From an uncultured Lachnospiraceae bacterium (GTDB taxonomy: Bacteria > Bacillota > Clostridia > Lachnospirales > Lachnospiraceae), in NCBI GenBank assembly GCA_910585935.1, contig CAJUHN010000129.1:1-10346 (forward strand): 10,346 nucleotides of DNA, in the 5' to 3' direction. The notes below the pieces were generated by a model, which was not told where the DNA came from, searched no databases, and worked only from the letters and a program-made list of their open reading frames with translations. Every line of letters begins with the position of its first letter. Positions within the stretch are counted from its first letter, which is position 1. Below, in pieces: positions 1-5,730 of this stretch. The translations under genes and the position numbers were made by a program.

Positions 1-120
1 CTTTCGCTCCGTTCCAGACGTAACGGACACTAAATTCGCTGAACCCTTACAGGTTCGCTCATTAAGTGCCGACGTCTTCCAAGGAGCTTCTTTTGGAATA
101 CTTCCTTTCCTCCGCTAGTT
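1..120 (-). repeat. Structured repeat family, copy 1 (truncated by the window start)
   Basis: In minus orientation this reads AACTAGC, a 15-nt copy-specific arm, TTCCA, then the conserved core up to GGAGCGAAAG, where the window starts. The core closely matches copies at 1229-1390 and 5731-5890. The inner stems pair: AGACGT with ACGTCT, CGG with CCG, CACT with AGTG, and GAACC with GGGTTC around a short loop. The right arm of the outer stem is outside the window. The copy is richer in G and C than its surroundings and lies downstream of the lipoprotein gene. Confidence 0.85.
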
Positions 121-147
121 TGTTGGCTATTCTACTTTTTGAAAAGA

Positions 148-193
148 AAGTTTTATGATAACACTAGAATAAAAATTGTTATCATAAAAACTT
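148..193 (-). terminator. Probable intrinsic terminator of the lipoprotein gene
   Basis: A perfect 13-bp inverted repeat (TTTTATGATAACA at 151-163, TGTTATCATAAAA at 177-189) encloses a 13-nt loop, and AAG/CTT can extend the stem with one bulge. Read on the minus strand, about 100 nt past the lipoprotein stop codon, it is followed by CTTTCTTTTC. The tail is only moderately T-rich, so a protein-binding dyad is the alternative. Confidence 0.5.
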
Positions 194-213
194 AATTTTA
201 AATGTTTTTTAGA

Positions 214-250
214 GATAATCTAAATATTTATGAGAATATCTTGGATTATC
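214..250. other. AT-rich hairpin downstream of the lipoprotein gene
   Basis: GATAATC (214-220) pairs with GATTATC (244-250), and ATATT (224-228) with AATAT (235-239), around a 6-nt loop. On the minus strand the hairpin is followed by an A-run rather than a T-run, so it does not look like an intrinsic terminator. It lies in the 3' untranslated part of the lipoprotein transcript and may protect it from decay. Its role is unknown. Confidence 0.3.
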
Positions 251-291
251 AAGTCTAAAATATCTTGTTACTTTTGTATAGATGATGTTTT

Positions 292-1002
292 CTATTCTTT
301 ATCCTCTACACCTAACTTTTCAAATATCCCTCTCAATTCTTCATCCTGACTGATAGCTGTTTCTAATTTTTCATTTACTTCTTCTACTAATGCAACTACG
401 TCAGGTTCATGAGATACTTCATCTAAATAATTACTGATTTCTCCTTCAATCGTTCCATTATAAATATATACTCCTGTATCATCGGTACAAACATACATCT
501 TATTAAGCGCTGGAGCAGGTGTCTGTGCATTTACAAATTTAATTTCATAATACACCCATACTACATACGTATCCGCTAAAAGTCCCTGTTTTGTATAACA
601 GGCAATATTCAAAAAATCTTCAATCTTGCGAAAATCATCTACCCCCGCTATTCCATTAATTTCATAATCTAATTGCTCTTTAGATATCCCTTCTATTGGA
701 TTTACAATCTGTTTTAAAGTTTCCATATCTAATGCTAATCTCGCCTGAAAGTACCGCTTCATCAGTTGATTAATTTCTGGATAAAAATCTTTTTGTAAAT
801 CATTTAATTGTGTTGAAGAAGAACTTTCACTTGTAATTGTGATCACCTTATGGCGTTCGTCCTCTATTAAGGTTTCCTGTAATTCTTCTTTTTTTGAACA
901 TCCAACCATAACAAAGCTTATAATAAAGATAATCGCGATAATCGCTTTTCCATATTCTCGAATAAACTTATGTACCTCAAATTCATTCGGCTTTTTTTTC
1001 AT
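292..1002 (-). CDS. Putative lipoprotein of unknown function
   Basis: A 236-residue protein with a 19-residue basic and polar N-terminal stretch, a hydrophobic segment (about residues 20-34) and a lipobox-like MVGC ending at Cys35. It is therefore predicted to be lipid-anchored on the outer face of the membrane. A Ser/Thr-rich linker follows. The rest (about 70-236) is a mixed alpha/beta domain starting with an amphipathic helix (YPEINQLMKRYFQARLAL). That pattern recalls NTF2-like domains of small clostridial lipoproteins, but this is a fold guess, not a recognised family. The tail is acidic and helical. The start is supported by AAAGGTG 5 nt upstream and by a TTGCAT/TATGAT promoter at 1078-1106. 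It stands alone, transcribed away from the DUF5688-type gene. Met at lipobox position -3 is unusual, so lipidation is likely rather than certain. Confidence 0.75.
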   Translation of the reverse strand: MKKKPNEFEVHKFIREYGKAIIAIIFIISFVMVGCSKKEELQETLIEDERHKVITITSESSSSTQLNDLQKDFYPEINQLMKRYFQARLALDMETLKQIVNPIEGISKEQLDYEINGIAGVDDFRKIEDFLNIACYTKQGLLADTYVVWVYYEIKFVNAQTPAPALNKMYVCTDDTGVYIYNGTIEGEISNYLDEVSHEPDVVALVEEVNEKLETAISQDEELRGIFEKLGVEDKE

Positions 1003-1077
1003 TTTAACACCTTTCCCTAACTTCTGTTCACTGTTTTTTTAAGATAAAAAATCTTTTTCTTAAAAAGTTACTCATTT

Positions 1078-1106
1078 ATCATATCAAATTCAAGTCAAAA
1101 ATGCAA
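1078..1106 (-). promoter_or_regulatory. Sigma-A-type promoter of the lipoprotein gene
   Basis: On the minus strand, TTGCAT (1101-1106) and TATGAT (1078-1083) are 17 bp apart. The predicted start near 1071 leaves a leader of about 70 nt before the ATG at 1002. That leader holds an AT-only hairpin (AAGAT/ATCTT at 1041-1055, extendable by flanking A- and T-runs). Confidence 0.6.
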
Positions 1107-1228
1107 CTTAAATGATTTTACCATAACCCAATGTTCCACTAAAACAAGAAACTATTTTCAAAAACATTTCACTCTCACTTCACGAAAAACTTAAAATTTC
1201 AAGCTATCCCTCTGTCGAACAGCAAAAG

Positions 1229-1390
1229 AACTAGCTGTGGCGAGAAATATTTCCAAAAGAAGCCCCTTGGAAGACGTTGGTACTTAATGAGCAAACCCGC
1301 AAGGGTTCGCGAATTTAGTATCCACTACGTCTGGAACGGAGCGAAAGCGCGGCTTCGTTGGAAATATTTCTCGCCACAGCGAACCTTTTC
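1229..1390 (+). repeat. Structured repeat family, copy 2 (complete)
   Basis: A complete ~160 bp copy bounded by AACTAGC (1229-1235) and GCGAACCTTTTC. A perfect 22-bp outer stem joins 1234-1255 with 1359-1380. Inside it, GAAGCC (1259-1264) pairs with GGCTTC (1351-1356) and AGACGT (1272-1277) with ACGTCT (1327-1332). A central hairpin has TGG/CCA and TACT/AGTA at its base and an AACCC-GCAA-GGGTT tip. A small GC-GAAA-GC hairpin sits on the 3' side (about 1341-1348). No open reading frame, transposase or target duplication is visible. It occupies the region between the divergent lipoprotein and DUF5688-type genes. The rest of 1003-1578 holds only the two candidate promoters and AT-rich spacer. 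Confidence 0.9.
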
Positions 1391-1450
1391 TCATACCCCC
1401 TAAATAATTCCAAACTATAATGGTAATTTTTTACATATAGTAAAATATGA

Positions 1451-1479
1451 TTGCATTTTATCAGAATTTATGTTATTCT
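1451..1479 (+). promoter_or_regulatory. Weak candidate promoter for the DUF5688-type gene
   Basis: TTGCAT (1451-1456) and TATTCT (1474-1479) are 17 bp apart, placing the start about 90 nt before the ATG at 1579. Each box matches the consensus only partly in an AT-rich region, so chance similarity is possible. Confidence 0.35.
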
Positions 1480-1578
1480 ATTAAAGAATTGTTCAAAGCA
1501 TTTCTTTTATTAATTAATTTTTTATTCTAGGCAATCGCCAGATTTTTCATTTTAGTAATATTCAGGAAAGGAATTGAT

Positions 1579-2499
1579 ATGAATTATGAAAATTTTTTAG
1601 CAAAAATAAAAGAAGAAATAGAAACTTATTATGATGAGAATACGCAAGTACTCATTCATAAAGTAATAAAAAATAATAATCTAGAAATGGATGGTCTTTC
1701 TATCCTTCCCAAAAACCATCATCTTTCTCCTGCTGTCTATCTCAATGATTATTATCAAGCCTATTGTGAGGGAAAAAATTTTGATGAAATTATACATGAA
1801 ATTTTGTCTGTTTTTCATAATTATCCTTGTGACATCCCCTTTCAAATAGAAGATTTCAAAGATTTTTCTAAAATAAAACATCATATAGTTTATAAGCTGA
1901 TTAATTTTAATGCAAATAAAAAATTGCTTCAAAATACACCTTTTCATCGTATTTTAGATTTAGCTCTTGTATTCTATGTAATTTTTCCTACAGATGGTTT
2001 AGGAAGTGCTACTATTCTTATTCAAAAAGAACATCTTCATTTATGGAATATTTCACATGATACTCTTTTCCAAATCGCAAAAGAAAATACCCCCAAAATT
2101 TTAAAACCACAATTAAAAAAAATGTCTGATTTAATAGAAGAATTTATTTTAGAGGAATATCCAGATTCAGAACAAGCTTTAAAAGAACTTATTCCAGACC
2201 CTGCCGATGATGATGCGATTCCTATGTATGTACTTACCAATCATCTGCGTTTAAATGGCTCTGCTACTTTTTTATATGATGGAATTTTAGAAGCCTTTTC
2301 TCAAAAATATGATATGGATATTTTCATTCTTCCCAGCAGTATTCATGAAGTAATTTTAGTCCCAGCAAATGGAATAATAACGAAAAAAACTCTACAACAT
2401 ATGGTAAAAGAGGTCAATACACAAGAAATCTCTGATCAAGAACGCCTTTCTAACCAAGTTTATATTTTTCATAAAGAAACTCATATGATCACCATGTAG
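1579..2499 (+). CDS. DUF5688 family protein
   Basis: A 306-residue protein with no signal peptide or clear membrane segment, so probably cytoplasmic. Its architecture fits the DUF5688 family common in Lachnospiraceae. An N-terminal part (1-90) reads like FLAKIKEEI...YLNDYYQAYCEG. A middle part carries LINFNANKKLLQNTPFHRILDLALVFYVIF. The C-terminal half has NHLRLNGSATFLYDGILEAFSQKYDMDIFILPSS-type residues and the end VYIFHKETHMITM. The function of the family is not known to me, and I see no catalytic motif. The start has AGGAAAGG 7 nt upstream. It is the only plus-strand gene here and stands alone, with repeat copy 2 upstream and a hairpin terminator downstream. The family name comes from recall of typical members, not a search. 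Confidence 0.7.
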   Translation: MNYENFLAKIKEEIETYYDENTQVLIHKVIKNNNLEMDGLSILPKNHHLSPAVYLNDYYQAYCEGKNFDEIIHEILSVFHNYPCDIPFQIEDFKDFSKIKHHIVYKLINFNANKKLLQNTPFHRILDLALVFYVIFPTDGLGSATILIQKEHLHLWNISHDTLFQIAKENTPKILKPQLKKMSDLIEEFILEEYPDSEQALKELIPDPADDDAIPMYVLTNHLRLNGSATFLYDGILEAFSQKYDMDIFILPSSIHEVILVPANGIITKKTLQHMVKEVNTQEISDQERLSNQVYIFHKETHMITM

Positions 2500-2619
2500 T
2501 CAAATATTACTGTTTTCTACTTTCTTAAATCCAAAATCTTCCAACTATTTTTCATTCGATCTTATGAAAATTTATATATTTTTAAATTTTATTTTCTTTT
2601 TATATGACTTTCTGATATT

Positions 2620-2690
2620 TTCTTGTGGCATTCTTTCTCTATCCTATTTTAGATAAGTTAAAAAAAGATATGCCACAAGAACTATTGTTT
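2620..2690 (+). terminator. Long hairpin terminator between convergent genes
   Basis: A perfect 12-bp inverted repeat (TTCTTGTGGCAT at 2620-2631, ATGCCACAAGAA at 2670-2681) is extended inward by TCTTT/AAAGA and CTATC/GATAA pairs. The plus-strand 3' side runs into CTATTGTTTTATAC and further T-runs, which suits termination of the DUF5688-type transcript. The minus-strand side lacks a T-tract. The CAP gene may instead end at a weak AT-only hairpin (AAAATTTA at 2721-2728 with TAAATTTT at 2740-2747). Confidence 0.6.
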
Positions 2691-2764
2691 TATACATTTT
2701 TACTTTTTATTACAAATATTAAAATTTAATTGAATTTACTAAATTTTAAATGCTTTGAACAAAT

Positions 2765-3457
2765 TTACTGTAAAAATAATTGTGTCCAATACATAGTTCC
2801 AGAAGGTTCTTGATATACCCCTATTCCGATTTCTGTAAATGTTGTATTTAAAATATTGGCTCTATGTCCCTGACTGTTCATCCATACATTCATTACCTCT
2901 TGTGGTGTTTTCTGTCCCCAAGCTATATTTTCTCCCGCTGTTTTGAAATTCACTCCACTTTCAGTCAAAGCTGTCGCAAAACTGCTCCCATTTGGTCTTG
3001 TATGAGAAAAAGATGTGACAATTTCTTTTGCTCTTATTTCAGCAGCCTGAACCGCTTTCACATTCATTTTTAATGGAGCTGCTCCTACCTTTGCTCTTTC
3101 CTCATTCACTAATTCTAATACCTGTTGCGCAAATACACTCCAGCTATTTTCTTCTGGCTGTTCCGTTTCTGGTTTATCCTCTGGAGTTTCTGGAATATTG
3201 TCATCTGACAGATTATTATCTGGTTTATCATTATCTGGAACATTAATATCCGGCAAATCGGGAATATTCCAGTTAAAACAATTATCTTCAAAGGAAATGC
3301 CTAATTCTGATAAAACTTCCTGTAATTCATCCCAATTTTGAACAGATTTTATCACCACACAATTATTATTTTGATTTACTGTTGTATAATCTTGTGGTAT
3401 CAAAGATACACTTCCTGCTACTATAGTTGCTAATGCTATCATTGATGCTTTTATCAT
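2765..3457 (-). CDS. Secreted CAP-domain (SCP/PR-1-like) protein
   Basis: A 230-residue exported protein. Residues 1-20 form a short hydrophobic signal peptide with one lysine. A prodomain (about 21-65) with two cysteines (33, 60) follows, then an Asp/Pro/Glu-rich linker (66-104), then a CAP domain (about 108-230). The CAP cavity residues are all present: His152 in FSHTRPNG, Glu176 in GENIAWG and His198 in GHRANIL. This matches the YkwD-like branch common in Clostridia. Its biochemical activity is not established; roles in the cell envelope or in binding small hydrophobic ligands have been proposed for CAP proteins. The start follows AGGAGG (3465-3470) by 7 nt. It is monocistronic. The upstream box (3520-3548) suggests control by an OmpR-family regulator such as WalR, which would fit a cell-wall role. 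Confidence 0.88.
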   Translation of the reverse strand: MIKASMIALATIVAGSVSLIPQDYTTVNQNNNCVVIKSVQNWDELQEVLSELGISFEDNCFNWNIPDLPDINVPDNDKPDNNLSDDNIPETPEDKPETEQPEENSWSVFAQQVLELVNEERAKVGAAPLKMNVKAVQAAEIRAKEIVTSFSHTRPNGSSFATALTESGVNFKTAGENIAWGQKTPQEVMNVWMNSQGHRANILNTTFTEIGIGVYQEPSGTMYWTQLFLQ

Positions 3458-3502
3458 ATTAAAACCTCCTAGTTTTCCAGTATTCTATTTCTATGTATCG
3501 CT

Positions 3503-3548
3503 AGAATACAATCTCATATGTTACAAACTTGTTACAACTTTGTTACAA
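3503..3548 (-). promoter_or_regulatory. WalR-like triple direct repeat with -10 box upstream of the CAP gene
   Basis: On the minus strand TGTAAC occurs three times, separated by exactly 5 nt each time (AAAGT and AAGTT), so the half-sites repeat every 11 bp. This fits the published WalR/YycF consensus TGTWAH-N5-TGTWAH, with one half-site more than the minimum. The last repeat ends 11 nt before TATTCT (3503-3508), a candidate -10 box, and there is no good -35 box. That is the layout expected for an OmpR-family activator replacing the -35 contact. Other OmpR-family regulators could bind a similar site. Confidence 0.55.
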
Positions 3549-3613
3549 TTTAATCCTACCATATGAAATATATTCTGTATAGAAGTAAATCTTGGAAACT
3601 AATTTGTAATATC

Positions 3614-3740
3614 AAAAAAAACAGGACTATCCTAAAATAGATTTTTCTATAAACACAAATACTCCTATATACTTAGTGTGTTTCCCTGTGAGATAAATAT
3701 ATTTATCTCTTATAGAATTTTTCTATTTTAGGACAGTCCT
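3614..3740 (-). terminator. Likely terminator of the ilvNC operon, formed by the palindromic element
   Basis: Read on the minus strand, about 155 nt past the ilvC stop codon, the long terminal-repeat stem ends in AGTCCTG followed directly by eight Ts (rc of 3614-3621). On the plus strand the same stem is followed by ATCTCTTTTT. T-tracts on both sides allow termination in both directions, although no plus-strand gene reads into it. Confidence 0.55.
3623..3740. repeat. MITE-like palindromic element
   Basis: A 118-bp element with imperfect terminal inverted repeats: AGGACT(A/G)TCCTAAAATAGA matches at 18 of 19 positions and continues to about 30 bp. Inside are two further hairpins, AAACACA (3651-3657) with TGTGTTT (3677-3683) and a perfect 20-bp palindrome at 3690-3709, so one strand can fold as a cloverleaf. 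There is no coding sequence and no clear target duplication. The ends look like those of insertion sequences, but I cannot assign a parent. Confidence 0.6.
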
Positions 3741-3784
3741 ATCTCTTTTTATTCTTCTATTTTATATCCAATCAAATACCCCGC

Positions 3785-3855
3785 TGCAAGCAGTGAGATA
3801 TTTGAACCCTCACAGCAGTCGCCAAATGTCTACCATTTGGCTTGTTGCTCGTGAG
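3785..3855 (-). other. tRNA-like fragment with D- and T-arm similarity, downstream of ilvC
   Basis: On the minus strand GCCAAATG-GTAGA-CATTTGGC forms a perfect 8-bp hairpin whose TGGTAGACA matches the D-arm of leucine tRNAs. After only 9 nt comes GAGGGTTCAAATATCTC, which resembles a T-arm with the GGTTCAAAT box. CGAGCA and TGCTTG can close the structure like an acceptor stem. There is no anticodon arm and no CCA, so this is not a working tRNA. It could be a degraded tRNA, a dispersed repeat or a structured 3' UTR. GTGAG (rc of 3809-3813) can pair with CTCAC on either side, so two folds exclude each other. Confidence 0.35.
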
Positions 3856-3895
3856 AATAAAAGTATCAACTTTATACACTTATCAAGCATAAAAT

Positions 3896-4906
3896 TTAGT
3901 TATCAATTAATTTATTTCCATCATTCCAACTATATAATTGACGAAGTTCTTTTCCGACCTCTTCTAATTGATGAGCAGCTTCTCTTCTTCTCATCGCATT
4001 AAAATTAGGACAACCTACTTGATTTTCTAACAACCAATTCTTAGCAAAAGTACCTTCCTGAATATCCTTTAATACCTGTTTCATCGCTTTCTTTGTATCA
4101 TCTGTAATAATTTTAGGTCCTGTAATATAATCTCCAAACTCTGCTGTATTAGAAATAGAATATCTCATTCCCGCAAAACCGCTTTCAAAAATGAGATCTA
4201 CAATTAACTTCATTTCATGAATACATTCAAAATATGCACTTTCTGGTTCATATCCAGCTTCTACTAATGTTTCAAAACCAGCTTTCATCAATGCACACAC
4301 TCCACCACAAAGAACTGCTTGTTCACCAAATAAGTCTGTTTCTGTTTCTTCTCGGAAAGTAGTCTGTAAAACACCAGCTCTTGCTCCACCAATAGCCAAC
4401 GCATAAGCAAGTGCTAAATCATGAGCTTTTCCTGTAGCATCCTGATGTACAGCAATCAAGCAAGGTACACCTTTTCCCTCTTGATACTGACTTCTCACCG
4501 TATGTCCCGGTCCTTTTGGAGCTATCATTGTAACATCTACATCCTTTGGAGGCACTATTTGACCAAAATGAATCGCAAAACCATGTGCAAACATCAACAT
4601 ATTTCCCGGTTCTAAATTTGGTTCAATAGATTCTTTATACATTTTCGCCTGTTTCTCATCATTAATTAAAATCATGATAATATCAGCTTTCTTTGCTGCC
4701 TCTGCAGCAGTATATACTTCAAAACCTTGAGCTTCTGCTTTTGCCCATGACTTGCTGCCTTCATAAAGTCCGATAATAACATGACAGCCTGATTCTTTTG
4801 CGTTTAATGCATGTGCATGTCCCTGACTGCCATATCCAATTACTGCTATTGTTTTTCCATCTAATAAAGAAAGATTACAATCCTCTTGGTAAAAAATCTT
4901 TGCCAT
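3896..4906 (-). CDS. ilvC: Ketol-acid reductoisomerase (class I)
   Basis: It converts 2-acetolactate or 2-aceto-2-hydroxybutyrate, by alkyl migration and NAD(P)H reduction, to the dihydroxy acids on the way to valine, leucine and isoleucine. The 336 residues are the usual class I length. The Rossmann motif GYGSQGHAHALN is at 24-35. The active-site set is complete: His108 (AHGF), Asp191 and Glu195 (TDLFGEQ), Glu227 and Glu231 (FECIHEMK), and Ser252 (YSISNTAE). The cofactor loop reads GLYEGSKSW (46-54), with Tyr-Glu where NADPH enzymes often have Arg. An in-frame ATG lies 15 nt upstream, but GGAGG (4915-4919) sits 8 nt before the chosen ATG and inside that extension, so 4906 is the real start. 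It follows ilvN by 77 nt, probably on one transcript. Confidence 0.95.
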   Translation of the reverse strand: MAKIFYQEDCNLSLLDGKTIAVIGYGSQGHAHALNAKESGCHVIIGLYEGSKSWAKAEAQGFEVYTAAEAAKKADIIMILINDEKQAKMYKESIEPNLEPGNMLMFAHGFAIHFGQIVPPKDVDVTMIAPKGPGHTVRSQYQEGKGVPCLIAVHQDATGKAHDLALAYALAIGGARAGVLQTTFREETETDLFGEQAVLCGGVCALMKAGFETLVEAGYEPESAYFECIHEMKLIVDLIFESGFAGMRYSISNTAEFGDYITGPKIITDDTKKAMKQVLKDIQEGTFAKNWLLENQVGCPNFNAMRRREAAHQLEEVGKELRQLYSWNDGNKLIDN

Positions 4907-4914
4907 AATATTTT

Positions 4915-4919
4915 CCTCC
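4915..4919 (-). promoter_or_regulatory. Ribosome binding site that fixes the ilvC start
   Basis: GGAGG on the minus strand, with an 8-nt spacer (AAAATATT) to the ATG at 4904-4906. It lies within the first codons of the longer reading (start at 4921), which has no comparable site upstream. The longer start is therefore wrong. Confidence 0.85.
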
Positions 4920-4983
4920 ATATATTAATAAATTATGTAAAATTTGCTGTTATGCAAAAAATGTATAACCATTATTATTTTTC

Positions 4984-5469
4984 TTAACGACAAACCCCTC
5001 TCGTGAGTCCTGTAACACCAGTTCTTACCAATTCTCTAATTTCAAAGTCTTTACATAAATCCAAAAATGCATTTAATTTTGTTTCTGTTCCTGTCAATTC
5101 TATTATTAAAGAATCCTGATAGACATCTACAATCTTCGCTCTAAAAATATCCGCAACCCCTATCACCTGTTGCCTTCTTTCTGCTGCAACTCCTATTTTT
5201 ACCAGAATAAGCTCTCGACATACAGAAGCTCCTTCCTTTAACTCTTCAATCTTTTTCACATCTACTAATTTTCTTAGCTGCTTTTCTATCTGTTCTAAAA
5301 TTTCGTCTTCTCCTGAAGCAACTACTGTCATCCGTGAATATTTTTGATTTTCTGTTTCTCCCACAGATAAACTATCAATATTGTAACCTCTGCGGCTGAA
5401 TAATCCTGATACTCTGCTAAGTACACCTGCTGTATTTTCCACTAAAATTGAAAAAAATATCTTCTTCAT
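4984..5469 (-). CDS. ilvN: Acetolactate synthase small (regulatory) subunit
   Basis: It binds the catalytic subunit of acetohydroxyacid synthase, raises its activity and gives feedback inhibition by valine. The 161-residue protein has an N-terminal ACT domain (about 2-75, starting KKIFFSILVENTAGVLSRVS and SRRGYNIDSLSVG) and the C-terminal small-subunit domain (about 82-158, VCRELILVKIGV and FRAKIVDVYQDS). The ACT ligand loop with Asn-Thr-Ala-Gly looks intact, so valine sensitivity is likely. A GTG lies four codons upstream (5481), but GAGGTG (5479-5484) is 9 nt before the ATG chosen here and overlaps that GTG, so the ATG is preferred. A TTGACA/TATGAT promoter lies about 110 nt upstream and ilvC follows. 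The large-subunit gene ilvB is not in the window and must be elsewhere. The symbol ilvH is used for the same family. Confidence 0.93.
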   Translation of the reverse strand: MKKIFFSILVENTAGVLSRVSGLFSRRGYNIDSLSVGETENQKYSRMTVVASGEDEILEQIEKQLRKLVDVKKIEELKEGASVCRELILVKIGVAAERRQQVIGVADIFRAKIVDVYQDSLIIELTGTETKLNAFLDLCKDFEIRELVRTGVTGLTRGVCR

Positions 5470-5470
5470 A

Positions 5471-5518
5471 TCACCTTTCACCTCTTTTACTAAATTTCAA
5501 AACTCTATCTCCATACAT
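5471..5518 (-). other. Possible 15-codon upstream ORF in the ilvN leader
   Basis: ATG at 5516-5518 follows AAGGG by 8 nt and opens a frame reading MYGDRVLKFSKRGER. It stops at TGA (5471-5473), one base before the ilvN ATG, so translation could be coupled to ilvN. The peptide has one Val and one Leu and no run of branched-chain codons, so it is not a classical attenuator peptide. It may be chance. Confidence 0.15.
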
Positions 5519-5580
5519 TCTAATTTCCCTTATTTACTGTTAAAAAAATTATCCTTTTCACTCTGCATAATTTATCTGTA

Positions 5581-5609
5581 ATCATAGCAACAAACTATTC
5601 ATTTGTCAA
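5581..5609 (-). promoter_or_regulatory. Sigma-A promoter of the ilvNC operon
   Basis: On the minus strand, a perfect TTGACA (5604-5609) is separated by exactly 17 bp from TATGAT (5581-5586). Transcription would start near 5574, giving a leader of about 105 nt. I see no T-box anticodon-stem or antiterminator features and no terminator hairpin in that leader. Confidence 0.85.
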
Positions 5610-5639
5610 TACCCGATGTCTGCGTTTCCAAAGCGCTCA

Positions 5640-5691
5640 TTACTATTTAGCCTTTCGATCGTCATTGATAGAAAAAATTGGCAAATAGTAA
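5640..5691. other. 52-bp dyad upstream of the ilvN promoter
   Basis: TTACTATTTAGCC (5640-5652) and GGCAAATAGTAA (5680-5691) are complementary with one bulged base, and TTTC/GAAA (near 5654-5673) can extend the stem inward. The dyad starts about 30 bp upstream of the -35 box. The minus strand has no T-tract after it, so it is a poor intrinsic terminator for metH. It could be an operator or a processing hairpin. The rest of 5470-5914 holds the ilv promoter and leader and repeat copy 3. Confidence 0.4.
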
Positions 5692-5730
5692 ACTCTGCCC
5701 AAAAGTCTTTTTATTCTTAGAGTAGCAGCA

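Noticed and set aside
1229..1390. Using G-U versus A-C pairs to decide which strand of the repeat is the RNA.
   Set aside because: In copy 3 the inner stem wobble favours the plus strand, while the two outer stem mismatches would be wobbles only on the minus strand. The evidence conflicts.
1681..1947. An 88-codon minus-strand frame, and similar frames at 2037-2240, 2864-3073, 3028-3246, 4421-4615, 6003-6200 and 7224-7430.
   Set aside because: All lie opposite or across confidently assigned genes and show no domain or ribosome binding site. They are shadow frames.
3785..3855. A functional tRNA gene.
   Set aside because: D- and T-arm-like parts are present, but there is no anticodon arm, the acceptor pairing is incomplete and no CCA follows.
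3793..4002. A 69-codon plus-strand frame overlapping the 3' end of ilvC.
   Set aside because: It covers the tRNA-like segment and the end of ilvC on the opposite strand and has no ribosome binding site.
5482..5580. A T-box or branched-chain leader peptide controlling ilvNC.
   Set aside because: The leader is only about 105 nt, has no T-box antiterminator or terminator hairpin, and its only short frame has no run of Leu, Val or Ile codons.
5609..5640. A CcpA-type (cre) operator at ATGAGCGCTTTGG upstream of the ilvN promoter.
   Set aside because: The centre resembles cre, but the right half does not fit the palindrome, so the match is too weak to call.
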